This document shows positions 25,611-32,925 of a stretch of 64,000 nt of DNA, piece after piece. Below the pieces are notes generated by a model. The model did no database searches. It was not told where the DNA came from and was given only the letters and a program-made list of their open reading frames with translations. The translations under genes and the position numbers were made by a program. Position 1 is the stretch's first letter, and each line of letters begins with the position of its first letter. The stretch lies in the NCBI RefSeq assembly GCF_002846415.1, contig NZ_PJMX01000001.1, forward strand, positions 4,216,001 to 4,280,000, read 5' to 3'. This DNA is from Streptomyces sp. TLI_146 (lineage in GTDB: Bacteria > Actinomycetota > Actinomycetes > Streptomycetales > Streptomycetaceae).

Positions 25611-26798
25611 GTGCGACTGCGACTTCTCGTCCTCGCGCTGGGAAACTTCGCGATGGGCGTCGACACGTTCATCATCGCGCCGATCCTCGACCCCATGGCC
25701 GACGACTTCGGCGTCTCCCGCACCACCGCGGGCTGGCTGATCACCGCGTTCGCCCTCGCGTACGCGATCGGCGGACCGCTGCTCGCGGCGGCCACCGGGC
25801 ACCGGCCGCCCCGCCAGCTGCTGCTGGGCGCCCTGGGCGTCTTCGCGGTCGGCAACGCGCTGACCGCCGTGGCCGGGGACTACTCCTGGGCCATGGTGGG
25901 CCGGGTCGTCGCCGGTGCGGGCGCCTCCATGTACACCGCCAACTCTCTCGCCGTGGCACGGGCGATGGTGCCGCCCGAGCGGGCCGGACGGGCGGCGGCC
26001 CTGGTGGTGGGCGGGCTGACCGCGGCCATCGTGCTGGGCCTGCCGCTGGGCGCCTGGCTGGGCGACCAGGCGGGCTGGCGTGCGGCGCTGTGGCTGGTGG
26101 TGGGGCTGACGGCGGTCGCGACCGCCGGGATCGCGGCGACCGTCCCGCAGCTCAAGGGGCAGGCCGCGACGACCCTGCGGGCCCGGCTCGCGCCGCTGGG
26201 CCAGCCGCGCGTTTTGGTCACACTGATCGCCACCTGGCTCTGCCTGAGCACCAGTTGGACCGTCTACAACTACATCGACGAGGTGATGGACAAGGCGACC
26301 GGCGGCGACGCGGGCCGCACCTCGCTGATCCTGCTCTGCTTCGGCATCGGGGCGGTGTCGGGCAACCTGCTCACCGGGCGCCTGACCGACCGGATCGGGC
26401 CGGTGCGCACCATCACGGTCGCCGCGCCGCTCCTGGTCGCCGCCGCCACCCTCACCCCGCTGCTGTCCAAGTCGCTGGGCGCGGGCATCGCGATGGCGGT
26501 CGCGTGGGGCGTGTGCCACTGGATGATCAACGTGCCGCAGCAGATGCGGCTGGTGGCGACCGCGCCGCAGTCCGCCCCGCTCCTGCTCGGCCTGCACCAG
26601 AGCACGATCTACATCGGCATCAGCACCGGCGGTGTGGCGGGAGCCGCCGGGTACTCCGCCGACGGCGCCTCGGGCGTCGGCTACGCCGCGCTGGCCGTGG
26701 GGGTGGTGGCGCTGGGCATGCTCGCGCTCTCCCTGCGGATCAACCGGCCCGCCGCGGCCCCCGCGACGGCCGCCCCGGCCACGGCTCCGGCGCGGTAG
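25611..26798 (+). CDS. MFS transporter, 12-TM DHA1-like
   Basis: 395 aa, GTG start with AAGGAG upstream. About 12 hydrophobic helices are visible, starting LVLALGNFAMGVDTFIIAP; AYAIGGPLLAAATGHRPPRQ covers the motif A region. It is last in the BBE/oxidoreductase operon and likely exports that operon's product. It differs in size and type from the DHA2 exporter at 16151, so the locus encodes two distinct efflux pumps. Confidence 0.9.
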   Translation: MRLRLLVLALGNFAMGVDTFIIAPILDPMADDFGVSRTTAGWLITAFALAYAIGGPLLAAATGHRPPRQLLLGALGVFAVGNALTAVAGDYSWAMVGRVVAGAGASMYTANSLAVARAMVPPERAGRAAALVVGGLTAAIVLGLPLGAWLGDQAGWRAALWLVVGLTAVATAGIAATVPQLKGQAATTLRARLAPLGQPRVLVTLIATWLCLSTSWTVYNYIDEVMDKATGGDAGRTSLILLCFGIGAVSGNLLTGRLTDRIGPVRTITVAAPLLVAAATLTPLLSKSLGAGIAMAVAWGVCHWMINVPQQMRLVATAPQSAPLLLGLHQSTIYIGISTGGVAGAAGYSADGASGVGYAALAVGVVALGMLALSLRINRPAAAPATAAPATAPAR

Positions 26799-26910
26799 CC
26801 GGGCGCCAAAGGGACGCGGAAGGCGGGCGCCTCCACGCGTACTCCACGGGCCATCTGAAATCCTTGCCGAAGACGTTCCGCCCGGCCGCCGCATCGGCCG
26901 GGCAGGAATA

Positions 26911-26949
26911 GCCTCCGGAGGCCGAAATCAGGCCTCCGGAGGCCGAAAT
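26911..26949 (+). promoter_or_regulatory. Two 18-bp direct repeats, each with a 12-bp palindrome, before the SARP gene
   Basis: GCCTCCGGAGGCCGAAAT is present exactly at 26911-26928 and 26932-26949, period 21. Each holds the palindrome GCCTCCGGAGGC. They end 37 bp before the SARP start, near where a promoter would lie. Candidate tandem operator of a dimeric regulator. Confidence 0.6.
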
Positions 26950-26986
26950 GTCTTGCTAGAACGCCGACTTGGGGAGGGCTCAGCCA

Positions 26987-27934
26987 ATGCAGTCAGCGGG
27001 AAACCAAGCATTCACTTTCCGGATACTCGGCCCACTTGAAGTGGAATGCGCGGGCCGGAAGGTCCGCCTGGGAGGCTTTAGGCAGCAGGCACTGCTCGCG
27101 ACGCTCTTACTGGAAGCCGAACACGTCGTACCGATCGAACGCCTCCTGGAGGCCATCTGGGAGGACACCCCGCCCGCCTCGGCCAAGGGACAGGTGCGGA
27201 TCTGCGTCTCGGCGATCCGCCGCCAGTTCGTCGGCGCGGGCGTGGGCGACCTCATCGAGACGCACCCCGCCGGATACCGCATCCGGCTGCCCAGCACCGC
27301 GCTCGACCTGGCCCGCTTCGAGCACCTGGCTTCCCTCGGGCGCCGGGCGGCCCGCGACAAGCAGCCGGAGCAGGCGGTGGACCTGTTCCGCTCGGCACTG
27401 GCGCAGTGGAAGGGCCCGGTGGCGGCGGGCCTGGAGAGCAGGGTGCTGCGCCAGGCCGCCACCATGCTGCGCGAGGAGCAGCTCTCCGTACTGGAGGAGT
27501 GCGTCGACCTGGAGCTCCAGATGGGGCGGCACCGCAAGGTCGTCGGGGAGCTGTACCGGCAGGTCGCCGAGAACCCCTACCGCGAGCAGATGTGCGCCCA
27601 GCTGATGCTCGCCCTGTACCGCTCGGGGCGGCAGGCGGACGCGCTGCGGCAGTTCCGCGAGACCCGGACGCTCCTGTCGGCGGAGCTCGGCATCGACCCC
27701 GGTGAGTCGCTGCGCACCCTGGAGCGGGCCATCCTCGCCGAGGACCCGTCCCTGGAAACACCCGCCCGGCCCGCCCCGGAGCAGCCGGGCCCGGCCCCCG
27801 TCGGCTCGCTGATCCGGCAGCCCGTGCATCGCGCCGTGAAGACGTCCTGGACCGACCACACCCTGGCCATGCGCACCCGGCTGACCAGTTTGCAGCAGGC
27901 CAACCTCCGCCTCCAGGCAACGTTGAAACTCTGA
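26987..27934 (+). CDS. SARP-family pathway activator
   Basis: 315 aa, ATG at 26987 with GGGGAGGG eight bases upstream. An OmpR-like DNA-binding domain occupies about residues 1-100 (FRILGPLEVECAGRKVRLGG, KGQVRICVSAIRRQF), and the bacterial transcriptional activation domain fills about 100-250. SARPs bind direct repeats at -35 regions and switch on antibiotic operons; grixazone's GriR is of this family. Codon 41 is TTA (27107-27109), so translation should wait for bldA. It precedes the aspartokinase/griI/griH genes and is their most likely activator. A strong terminator follows. Confidence 0.95.
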   Translation: MQSAGNQAFTFRILGPLEVECAGRKVRLGGFRQQALLATLLLEAEHVVPIERLLEAIWEDTPPASAKGQVRICVSAIRRQFVGAGVGDLIETHPAGYRIRLPSTALDLARFEHLASLGRRAARDKQPEQAVDLFRSALAQWKGPVAAGLESRVLRQAATMLREEQLSVLEECVDLELQMGRHRKVVGELYRQVAENPYREQMCAQLMLALYRSGRQADALRQFRETRTLLSAELGIDPGESLRTLERAILAEDPSLETPARPAPEQPGPAPVGSLIRQPVHRAVKTSWTDHTLAMRTRLTSLQQANLRLQATLKL

Positions 27935-27975
27935 CGAAATCCGGTGGGGCGCGGTCCCCACCAGCGATTTCCCCC

Positions 27976-28002
27976 ATGCCCCGTGCCTTCGGCACGGGGC
28001 AT
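27976..28002 (+). terminator. Rho-independent terminator after SARP
   Basis: ATGCCCCGTGCC pairs perfectly with GGCACGGGGCAT: a 12-bp stem with a 3-base loop, followed by TT. It separates the SARP from the biosynthetic operon. Confidence 0.85.
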
Positions 28003-28154
28003 TTCGCATCCGGTATCGCCGCGCGCGGCTCCGCGATATCCGCGTGAAACCTGGCCGATACGCACCTCGGGGAGCGTCACCGCCGGTGGGGCCGGACGGG
28101 ACGTACGGGGACCCGGGAAACGGCCTCGCCGAAGCCGCAGGAAAGGACTGCTTC

Positions 28155-29471
28155 ATGGCTCTCTCGAACGGCGGAGGTGACCCCTCGCACGCCGAACGCC
28201 CCGACCGGCGCGGGCCCGTGGTGCACAAGTACGGCGGGAGCTCGCTCGCCACGCTCAAGCAGGTACGCGCCGTGGCGCAGCGGGTCGCGGCCGCCCGCCG
28301 CACCGGCCGCGACGTGGTCGTCGTGGTCTCGGCCCGGGGCAACACCACCGACCGGCTGCTCCAGCTGACGGAGTCCGTCGGGGCACCCCCGGCGGGCCGG
28401 GAGACCGACCAACTGCTCGCGACCGGCGAGAGCGCGTCGGCCGCGCTGCTCGCCATGGCCCTGCACCGGACCGGGGTGCGGGCGGTGTCCCTGGTCGGTG
28501 CCCAGACCGGCATCCTGGCGACCGGGGCGCACGGCCGGGGCGTGATCGTCGCCGTCGACACCGAGGCCATCGGCGAGGTGCTCGCCCAGGGCGCGGTCGC
28601 GGTGGTCGCCGGGTTCCAGGGGCTGACCGCCCGCCGGGACGTGATCACTCTGGGGCGCGGCGGGTCGGACACCACGGCGGTGGCCGTGGCCGCCGAACTC
28701 GGCGCCGCCCACTGCGAGATCTACACCGACGTCGACGGCGTGTTCACCGCCGACCCCCGGCTGCTGCCCGGCGCCTCGGTGCTGCCGGTCGTCGACGTCG
28801 ACGTGATGGCCGAGATGTCGTTCGCCGGCGCCCGGGTCATGCACGCCCGGGCCGTGGAGCTGGCGGCGCTGCGCAACGTCGACATCCACGTCAAGCACTC
28901 CGCACGGCCCGGCCCCGGGACCGTGATCGCCGCCAGGGAGGAGACGAAAGCCGCCATGCTCGAATCACCGACGACCGTCACCGGAGTGGTCCTCGACGCG
29001 GACGTGGCCCGGGTGACCCTGCGCTTCGGCGCGGGTGACGCGGACGCGGCCACCGACGTCTTCGCCTTCCTCGCCCGCGAGTCCCTCTCCGTCGACATGG
29101 CGGCGCTCTCCGACGAGAGCACGGGCGTGAACATCGGCATCACCCTGCGCACCGACGACGTACAGCCGCTGCGCGACTACCTGGCCCGGCGCCCCGGGCC
29201 GCCGGGCCGGCCCATGGAGTCCGACGAGGGGATCACCAAGCTCTCCCTGGTCGGTACGGGACTGCTCAGCCGCCCGGACAGCACCGCCCGGATGCTGCGC
29301 TGCCTCAAGTCCGCAGCCATCGCGCCCAGTTCCGTCTCCACCTCGCAGATGCGGATCTCGGTGACCGTCCCGGACGACGAGGCGGTCCGGGCCGCCCGGG
29401 TCCTGCACGACGAGTTCGGTCTCGCCGCACTCAACGCCGGGTCGGGCTTCACCGCGCCCGTGCCCGCCTGA
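28155..29471 (+). CDS. Aspartokinase, cluster-situated
   Basis: 438 aa, ATG at 28155 with AAAGGA upstream. It phosphorylates L-aspartate, the first step to aspartate 4-semialdehyde, which is the C4 precursor used by GriI. The kinase domain spans about residues 20-260 (VVHKYGGSSLA, ITLGRGGSDTTAVAVA, EIYTDVDGVFTADPR) and two ACT domains follow. The signature is KYGGSS rather than the usual KFGGTS. A second aspartokinase inside an aminohydroxybenzoate operon suggests dedicated precursor supply, perhaps with altered threonine/lysine feedback (inference). griI begins 18 bp downstream. Confidence 0.92.
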   Translation: MALSNGGGDPSHAERPDRRGPVVHKYGGSSLATLKQVRAVAQRVAAARRTGRDVVVVVSARGNTTDRLLQLTESVGAPPAGRETDQLLATGESASAALLAMALHRTGVRAVSLVGAQTGILATGAHGRGVIVAVDTEAIGEVLAQGAVAVVAGFQGLTARRDVITLGRGGSDTTAVAVAAELGAAHCEIYTDVDGVFTADPRLLPGASVLPVVDVDVMAEMSFAGARVMHARAVELAALRNVDIHVKHSARPGPGTVIAAREETKAAMLESPTTVTGVVLDADVARVTLRFGAGDADAATDVFAFLARESLSVDMAALSDESTGVNIGITLRTDDVQPLRDYLARRPGPPGRPMESDEGITKLSLVGTGLLSRPDSTARMLRCLKSAAIAPSSVSTSQMRISVTVPDDEAVRAARVLHDEFGLAALNAGSGFTAPVPA

Positions 29472-29489
29472 TCCGACAGAGGAGGTTCG

Positions 29490-30329
29490 ATGATGTTGCA
29501 CCATTCGTTCGCACGCCAGTTACGGCTGCGGCGCATCCACCGCCACGGCGGCGACCGGCTGCTGATCGTCCCGCTGGACCATTCGGTCACCGACGGCCCG
29601 CTGACCGGCGGCAACCGTCTCGACCACCTGGTCGGGCAGCTCGCCGACAACGGTGTGGACGCGGTGGTCCTGCACAAGGGCAGCCTGCGGTACGTCGACT
29701 CCGCCCGGTTCGCCCGCACCTCGCTGATCGTGCACCTGAGCGCCAGCACCGTGCACGCCCCCGACCCCAACGACAAGTACCTGGTCGCCAGCGTCGAGGA
29801 GTGCCTGCGGCTGGGCGCCGACGCGGTCAGCGTGCACGTCAACCTGGGCTCCACGCAGGAGCGGCAGCAGATCGCGGACATGGCCGCCGTGGCGGACGCC
29901 TGCGACCGGTGGAACGTGCCGCTGCTCGCCATGATGTACCCGCGCGGCCCGAAGATCACCAACCCGCGCGACCCGGCGCTGATCGCCCACGCCGCCTCGC
30001 TCGCGGCCGACCTGGGCGCCGACATCGTCAAGACGGTCTGCGCCGAGTCGATCGCCGAGATGCGCGACATCACCTCCGCCTCCCCCGTCCCCCTGGTCGT
30101 CGTCGGCGGCCCCCGGGAGCCCGACGAGTCCCGGGTGCTCGCGTACGTCGACGAGGCGCTGCGCGGCGGCGCCAGCGGCGTGGCGATGGGCCGCAACGTC
30201 TTCCTCGCGCCGGACCCCGGGGCCATGGCCGCCAAGGTCGCCCGGCTGATCCACCCCGTACCGCACGAGGTGCCCGCGCCCGCCGCGGTCGCCGAATCCC
30301 TCGCCGTACCGCTGACCACCGTCTCTTAA
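29490..30329 (+). CDS. griI: 2-amino-4,5-dihydroxy-6-oxo-7-(phosphonooxy)heptanoate synthase, GriI-like aldolase
   Basis: 279 aa, close to GriI. This aldolase joins aspartate 4-semialdehyde and dihydroxyacetone phosphate to a C7 sugar-like intermediate of 3-amino-4-hydroxybenzoate (3,4-AHBA). LIVPLDHSVTDGP is the class I archaeal-type aldolase N-terminal motif; DIVKTVC carries the expected Schiff-base lysine, and GVAMGRNVF is the phosphate-binding end. AGGAGG lies four bases before the ATG. It is translated between aspartokinase and griH. Confidence 0.95.
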   Translation: MMLHHSFARQLRLRRIHRHGGDRLLIVPLDHSVTDGPLTGGNRLDHLVGQLADNGVDAVVLHKGSLRYVDSARFARTSLIVHLSASTVHAPDPNDKYLVASVEECLRLGADAVSVHVNLGSTQERQQIADMAAVADACDRWNVPLLAMMYPRGPKITNPRDPALIAHAASLAADLGADIVKTVCAESIAEMRDITSASPVPLVVVGGPREPDESRVLAYVDEALRGGASGVAMGRNVFLAPDPGAMAAKVARLIHPVPHEVPAPAAVAESLAVPLTTVS

Positions 30330-30343
30330 GAGGAGTTCTCCCC

Positions 30344-31450
30344 ATGAAGCTCAGCTGGCTCGACGCCCGTTCGCTCGGCGAGGCCAAGGACGCCATCCTC
30401 CAGGAGGCCCTGCACTACCGGCTGGAGGGCGTCGTCGCGGACGACCCCGCCGACCTGGCCGACCTGCCGCCGACCATCACCAAGGTGCTCTTCCCGCAGG
30501 GCAAGCCGCTGCCGGAGTCGTTCGGCGACGCGTCCGTGGTGATCGTGGACCCCGCCCGGCACGGCATCACCCCCGCCGAACTCACCATCAAGCACCCGGA
30601 GGTGGAGTTCGGGCGCTTCGTGGAGATCATCGACGCGCCGACCCTTGAGGACGCCTGCGAGTCCGCGCGCACCGAGAAGTGGAGCGTGCTGCTCTTCCGC
30701 GACCCCACCAAGATCCCGCTGGAGATCGTGATCGCGGCGGCCGCCCGGTCCACCGGCAGCATGATCACGGTGGCCCAGGACGTGGAGGAGGCCGAGATCA
30801 TCTTCGGCGTCCTGGAGCACGGCTCGGACGGCGTGATGATGGCCCCCAAGGCCGTCGGCGACGCGGCCCAGCTGAAGAAGGCCGCCACCGCCGAGGTGCC
30901 CGACCTCAACCTGGTCGAGCTGGAGGTGCGCCACACCGAGCACATCGGGATGGGCGAGCGGGCCTGCGTCGACACCTGCACGTACTTCCGCGAGGACGAG
31001 GGCATCCTGGTCGGCTCGCACTCCAAGGGCATGATCCTGTGCGTCAGCGAGACGCACCCGCTGCCGTACATGCCGACCCGTCCGTTCCGGGTCAACGCCG
31101 GGGCGATCCACTCGTACACCCTCTCCAAGGACGAGCGGACCAACTACCTCAGCGAGCTCAAGGCGGGCAGCAAGGTCCTGGCCGTGGACATCAAGGGGCA
31201 GACCCGGCTCGTCACGGTCGGGCGCGTCAAGATCGAGTCGCGGCCGCTGATCTCTATCGACGCGGTGGCGCCGAACGGGCAGCAGGTGAATCTGATTCTT
31301 CAGGACGACTGGCACGTGCGGGTCCTTGGACCCGGGGGTGTCGTCCTGAACAGCACGGAGCTGAAGCCGGGGGACAAGGTGCTGGGGTTCCTGCCCAGCG
31401 AGGACCGGCATGTGGGTTACCCGATCGATGAGTTCTGCCTGGAGAAGTGA
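30344..31450 (+). CDS. griH: 3-amino-4-hydroxybenzoate synthase, GriH-like (DHQ synthase II family)
   Basis: 368 aa. It cyclises and aromatises the GriI product to 3,4-AHBA, a benzene ring made without the shikimate pathway. The sequence is that of the DhnA/DHQ-synthase-II family: ATRSTGSMITVAQDV-type core (AAAARSTGSMITVAQD), GMGERACVDTCTYF, LVGSHSKGMILCVSE and RPFRVNAGAIHSY. The ATG at 30344 follows AAGAGGAG. griI and griH together diagnose 3,4-AHBA biosynthesis. A dispersed repeat and a hairpin separate it from the copper genes. Confidence 0.96.
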   Translation: MKLSWLDARSLGEAKDAILQEALHYRLEGVVADDPADLADLPPTITKVLFPQGKPLPESFGDASVVIVDPARHGITPAELTIKHPEVEFGRFVEIIDAPTLEDACESARTEKWSVLLFRDPTKIPLEIVIAAAARSTGSMITVAQDVEEAEIIFGVLEHGSDGVMMAPKAVGDAAQLKKAATAEVPDLNLVELEVRHTEHIGMGERACVDTCTYFREDEGILVGSHSKGMILCVSETHPLPYMPTRPFRVNAGAIHSYTLSKDERTNYLSELKAGSKVLAVDIKGQTRLVTVGRVKIESRPLISIDAVAPNGQQVNLILQDDWHVRVLGPGGVVLNSTELKPGDKVLGFLPSEDRHVGYPIDEFCLEK

Positions 31451-31473
31451 CCGGGTTCTAGGTCGTCGGTCTG

Positions 31474-31516
31474 CTGCGGGCCGTCCCCAACTGGTCGCGC
31501 AGTTCCCCGCGCCCCT
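31474..31516 (-). repeat. Dispersed GCGCGGGGAACTGCGCGA element, single arm
   Basis: One arm of the repeat that recurs at 39.5, 52.3-52.4 and 63.0-63.2 kb. On the minus strand it reads AGGGGCGCGGGGAACTGC and on through CCAGTTGGGGACGGCC. This copy lacks the inverted partner and sits inside the 3,4-AHBA operon. Confidence 0.85.
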
Positions 31517-31519
31517 GTA

Positions 31520-31552
31520 GGGCGCCCAGTACCGCATCGGTCCTGGGCGCCC
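31520..31552 (+). terminator. Hairpin between griH and the copper-chaperone gene
   Basis: GGGCGCCCAG (31520-31529) pairs with CTGGGCGCCC (31543-31552), 13-base loop. It may be a terminator or attenuator dividing the operon into precursor genes and tailoring genes. There is no U-tract. Confidence 0.5.
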
Positions 31553-31585
31553 CCCACCCACCCCCACCACAGAAAGGACTCCCCC

Positions 31586-31963
31586 ATGCTCAATCGCCGC
31601 GATGTGATCAAGCGGGGCGCCGTCGCCGCCACCGTTGCCACCGGGATCGCCGGGGCCGGCGGGGTGGCCGTGTACGGCACCCGTCATGACGGCTCTCCCG
31701 CCGTCGCCGCCGCCCGGAGCGACGACCACACCGAGACCTACAAGGGCCGCACCATACGGGTCACCCAGGCCGGTGACGGTCACGCCGTCTCCATCGACGG
31801 CAAGCCGCTGCACCTGATGAAGCTCGGCGAGGGCGCCTATCTGAGCGCCCTGTGCCACTACGAGGTCGCCAAGACGCCGCTGCACGCCGCCCGCGCCGCC
31901 GTCGACGAACTGCACGGCGCCAACCTCGTACCGCTCGGCGACGGCTTCCACCACTCCATGTGA
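31586..31963 (+). CDS. nspE: Tyrosinase co-factor / copper chaperone (MelC1/NspE-like)
   Basis: 125 aa, ATG after AAAGGA. A twin-arginine signal (RRDVIKRGAVAATVATG) heads a small domain with the MelC1 pattern TYKGRTIRVTQAGDGHAVSIDG and HLMKLGEGAYLSALCHYE. These proteins load copper into, and carry out of the cell, the tyrosinase-like partner encoded next (26 bp downstream), which has no signal of its own. Conserved His and Cys in LCHYE and HHSM may bind copper. The nspE name is by analogy with the nitrosobenzamide locus; griE is the grixazone counterpart. Confidence 0.9.
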   Translation: MLNRRDVIKRGAVAATVATGIAGAGGVAVYGTRHDGSPAVAAARSDDHTETYKGRTIRVTQAGDGHAVSIDGKPLHLMKLGEGAYLSALCHYEVAKTPLHAARAAVDELHGANLVPLGDGFHHSM

Positions 31964-31988
31964 TCCCGCGAGATTGAGGAACAGGACC

Positions 31989-32906
31989 ATGACGCACGTC
32001 CGCAGGAACCACCTGGACATGTCGCGCAGCGAGCGGCGGCGGTTCATCAAGGCCGTTCTGGAGATCAAGCGGCGCGGGATCTACGACCGGTTCGTCAAGC
32101 TCCACGTCGACGTCAACTCCCAGGACTACCTGGACAAGGACACCGGCAAGCGGGTCGGCCACATCAACCCGGGGTTCTTCCCCTGGCACCGGCAGTACCT
32201 GATGGAGTTCGAGAAGGAGCTGCGCCGGGTCGACCCGACGGTGACCCTGCCGTACTGGGACTGGACCAAGGACCAGTCGCCCCACTCCCCGCTGTGGGCC
32301 GACGACTTCATGGGCGGCGACGGGCGGCCCTCCGACGGCATGGTGATGACCGGGCCGTTCGCCTACCCCAACGGCTGGCAGCTCAAGGTCAACGTGCAGC
32401 CCGAGGGCGACGAGAACCCGGCGCTCAACGGCCACTACACCGTGGACGACCGCAAGTTCCTGATCCGGCGCATCGGGCAGAAGCTGCCGTCGCTGCCCTC
32501 GCCCGAGCAGTTGCAGCAGACGATGGACCTGCCGGTGTACGACTGCCCGCCGTGGAACTACACCTCCGGCAGCCAGCCCCCGTACAACAGCTTCCGCAAC
32601 CACCTGGAGGGCTACACCAACTTCGCCTGGGAGCCCCCGGCCGGGAAGCTGCACGGCGCCGGGCACCAGTGGGTGGGCGGCCACATGATGTACATCTCCT
32701 CGCCCAACGACCCGGTGTTCTTCCTGCACCACTGCTTCATCGACAAGATCTGGGCGGACTGGCAGACGCTCCACCCGGACGTGCCGCACTACCTGCCGCA
32801 GGAGCCGACCCCCGAGGTCGCCGACCCGAGCACCCCGCTGTTCCCGTGGCACACCAGGACCGTCGCCGAGGTCATCGACCACCGCCCGTTCTACACCTAC
32901 GCCTGA
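31989..32906 (+). CDS. nspF: Tyrosinase-like copper oxidase (o-aminophenol oxidase / nitroso-forming, NspF/GriF-like)
   Basis: 305 aa. The ATG at 31989 has GAGGA upstream and is better than the TTG at 31974. It is a type-3 dicopper protein: CuA ligands His39, His58 and His67 (KLHVDV, GHINPGFFPWHRQYL), CuB ligands in LHGAGHQW and NDPVFFLHHCFIDKIW, and the family motif LPYWDWT. Within AHBA clusters this enzyme either oxidises the o-aminophenol to a quinone imine that couples into phenoxazinones (GriF) or oxygenates the amine to a nitroso group (NspF). The adjacent amidotransferase argues for the NspF route (inference). It partners the chaperone encoded upstream. Confidence 0.92.
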   Translation: MTHVRRNHLDMSRSERRRFIKAVLEIKRRGIYDRFVKLHVDVNSQDYLDKDTGKRVGHINPGFFPWHRQYLMEFEKELRRVDPTVTLPYWDWTKDQSPHSPLWADDFMGGDGRPSDGMVMTGPFAYPNGWQLKVNVQPEGDENPALNGHYTVDDRKFLIRRIGQKLPSLPSPEQLQQTMDLPVYDCPPWNYTSGSQPPYNSFRNHLEGYTNFAWEPPAGKLHGAGHQWVGGHMMYISSPNDPVFFLHHCFIDKIWADWQTLHPDVPHYLPQEPTPEVADPSTPLFPWHTRTVAEVIDHRPFYTYA

Positions 32907-32925
32907 CGAGAGGGGGGTCTGAGAC

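Noticed and set aside
26911..26949. Terminator for the MFS gene at 25611-26798
   Set aside because: Each palindrome has no loop, and the exact 18-bp direct repetition points to protein binding.
28155..29471. Housekeeping aspartokinase (lysine/threonine pathway)
   Set aside because: It lies tightly before griI in a SARP-preceded operon and has no asd gene beside it, unlike the usual ask-asd pair.
31974..31991. TTG start for the tyrosinase-like gene
   Set aside because: The ATG at 31989 has the GAGGA site at a better distance; the TTG overlaps that site.
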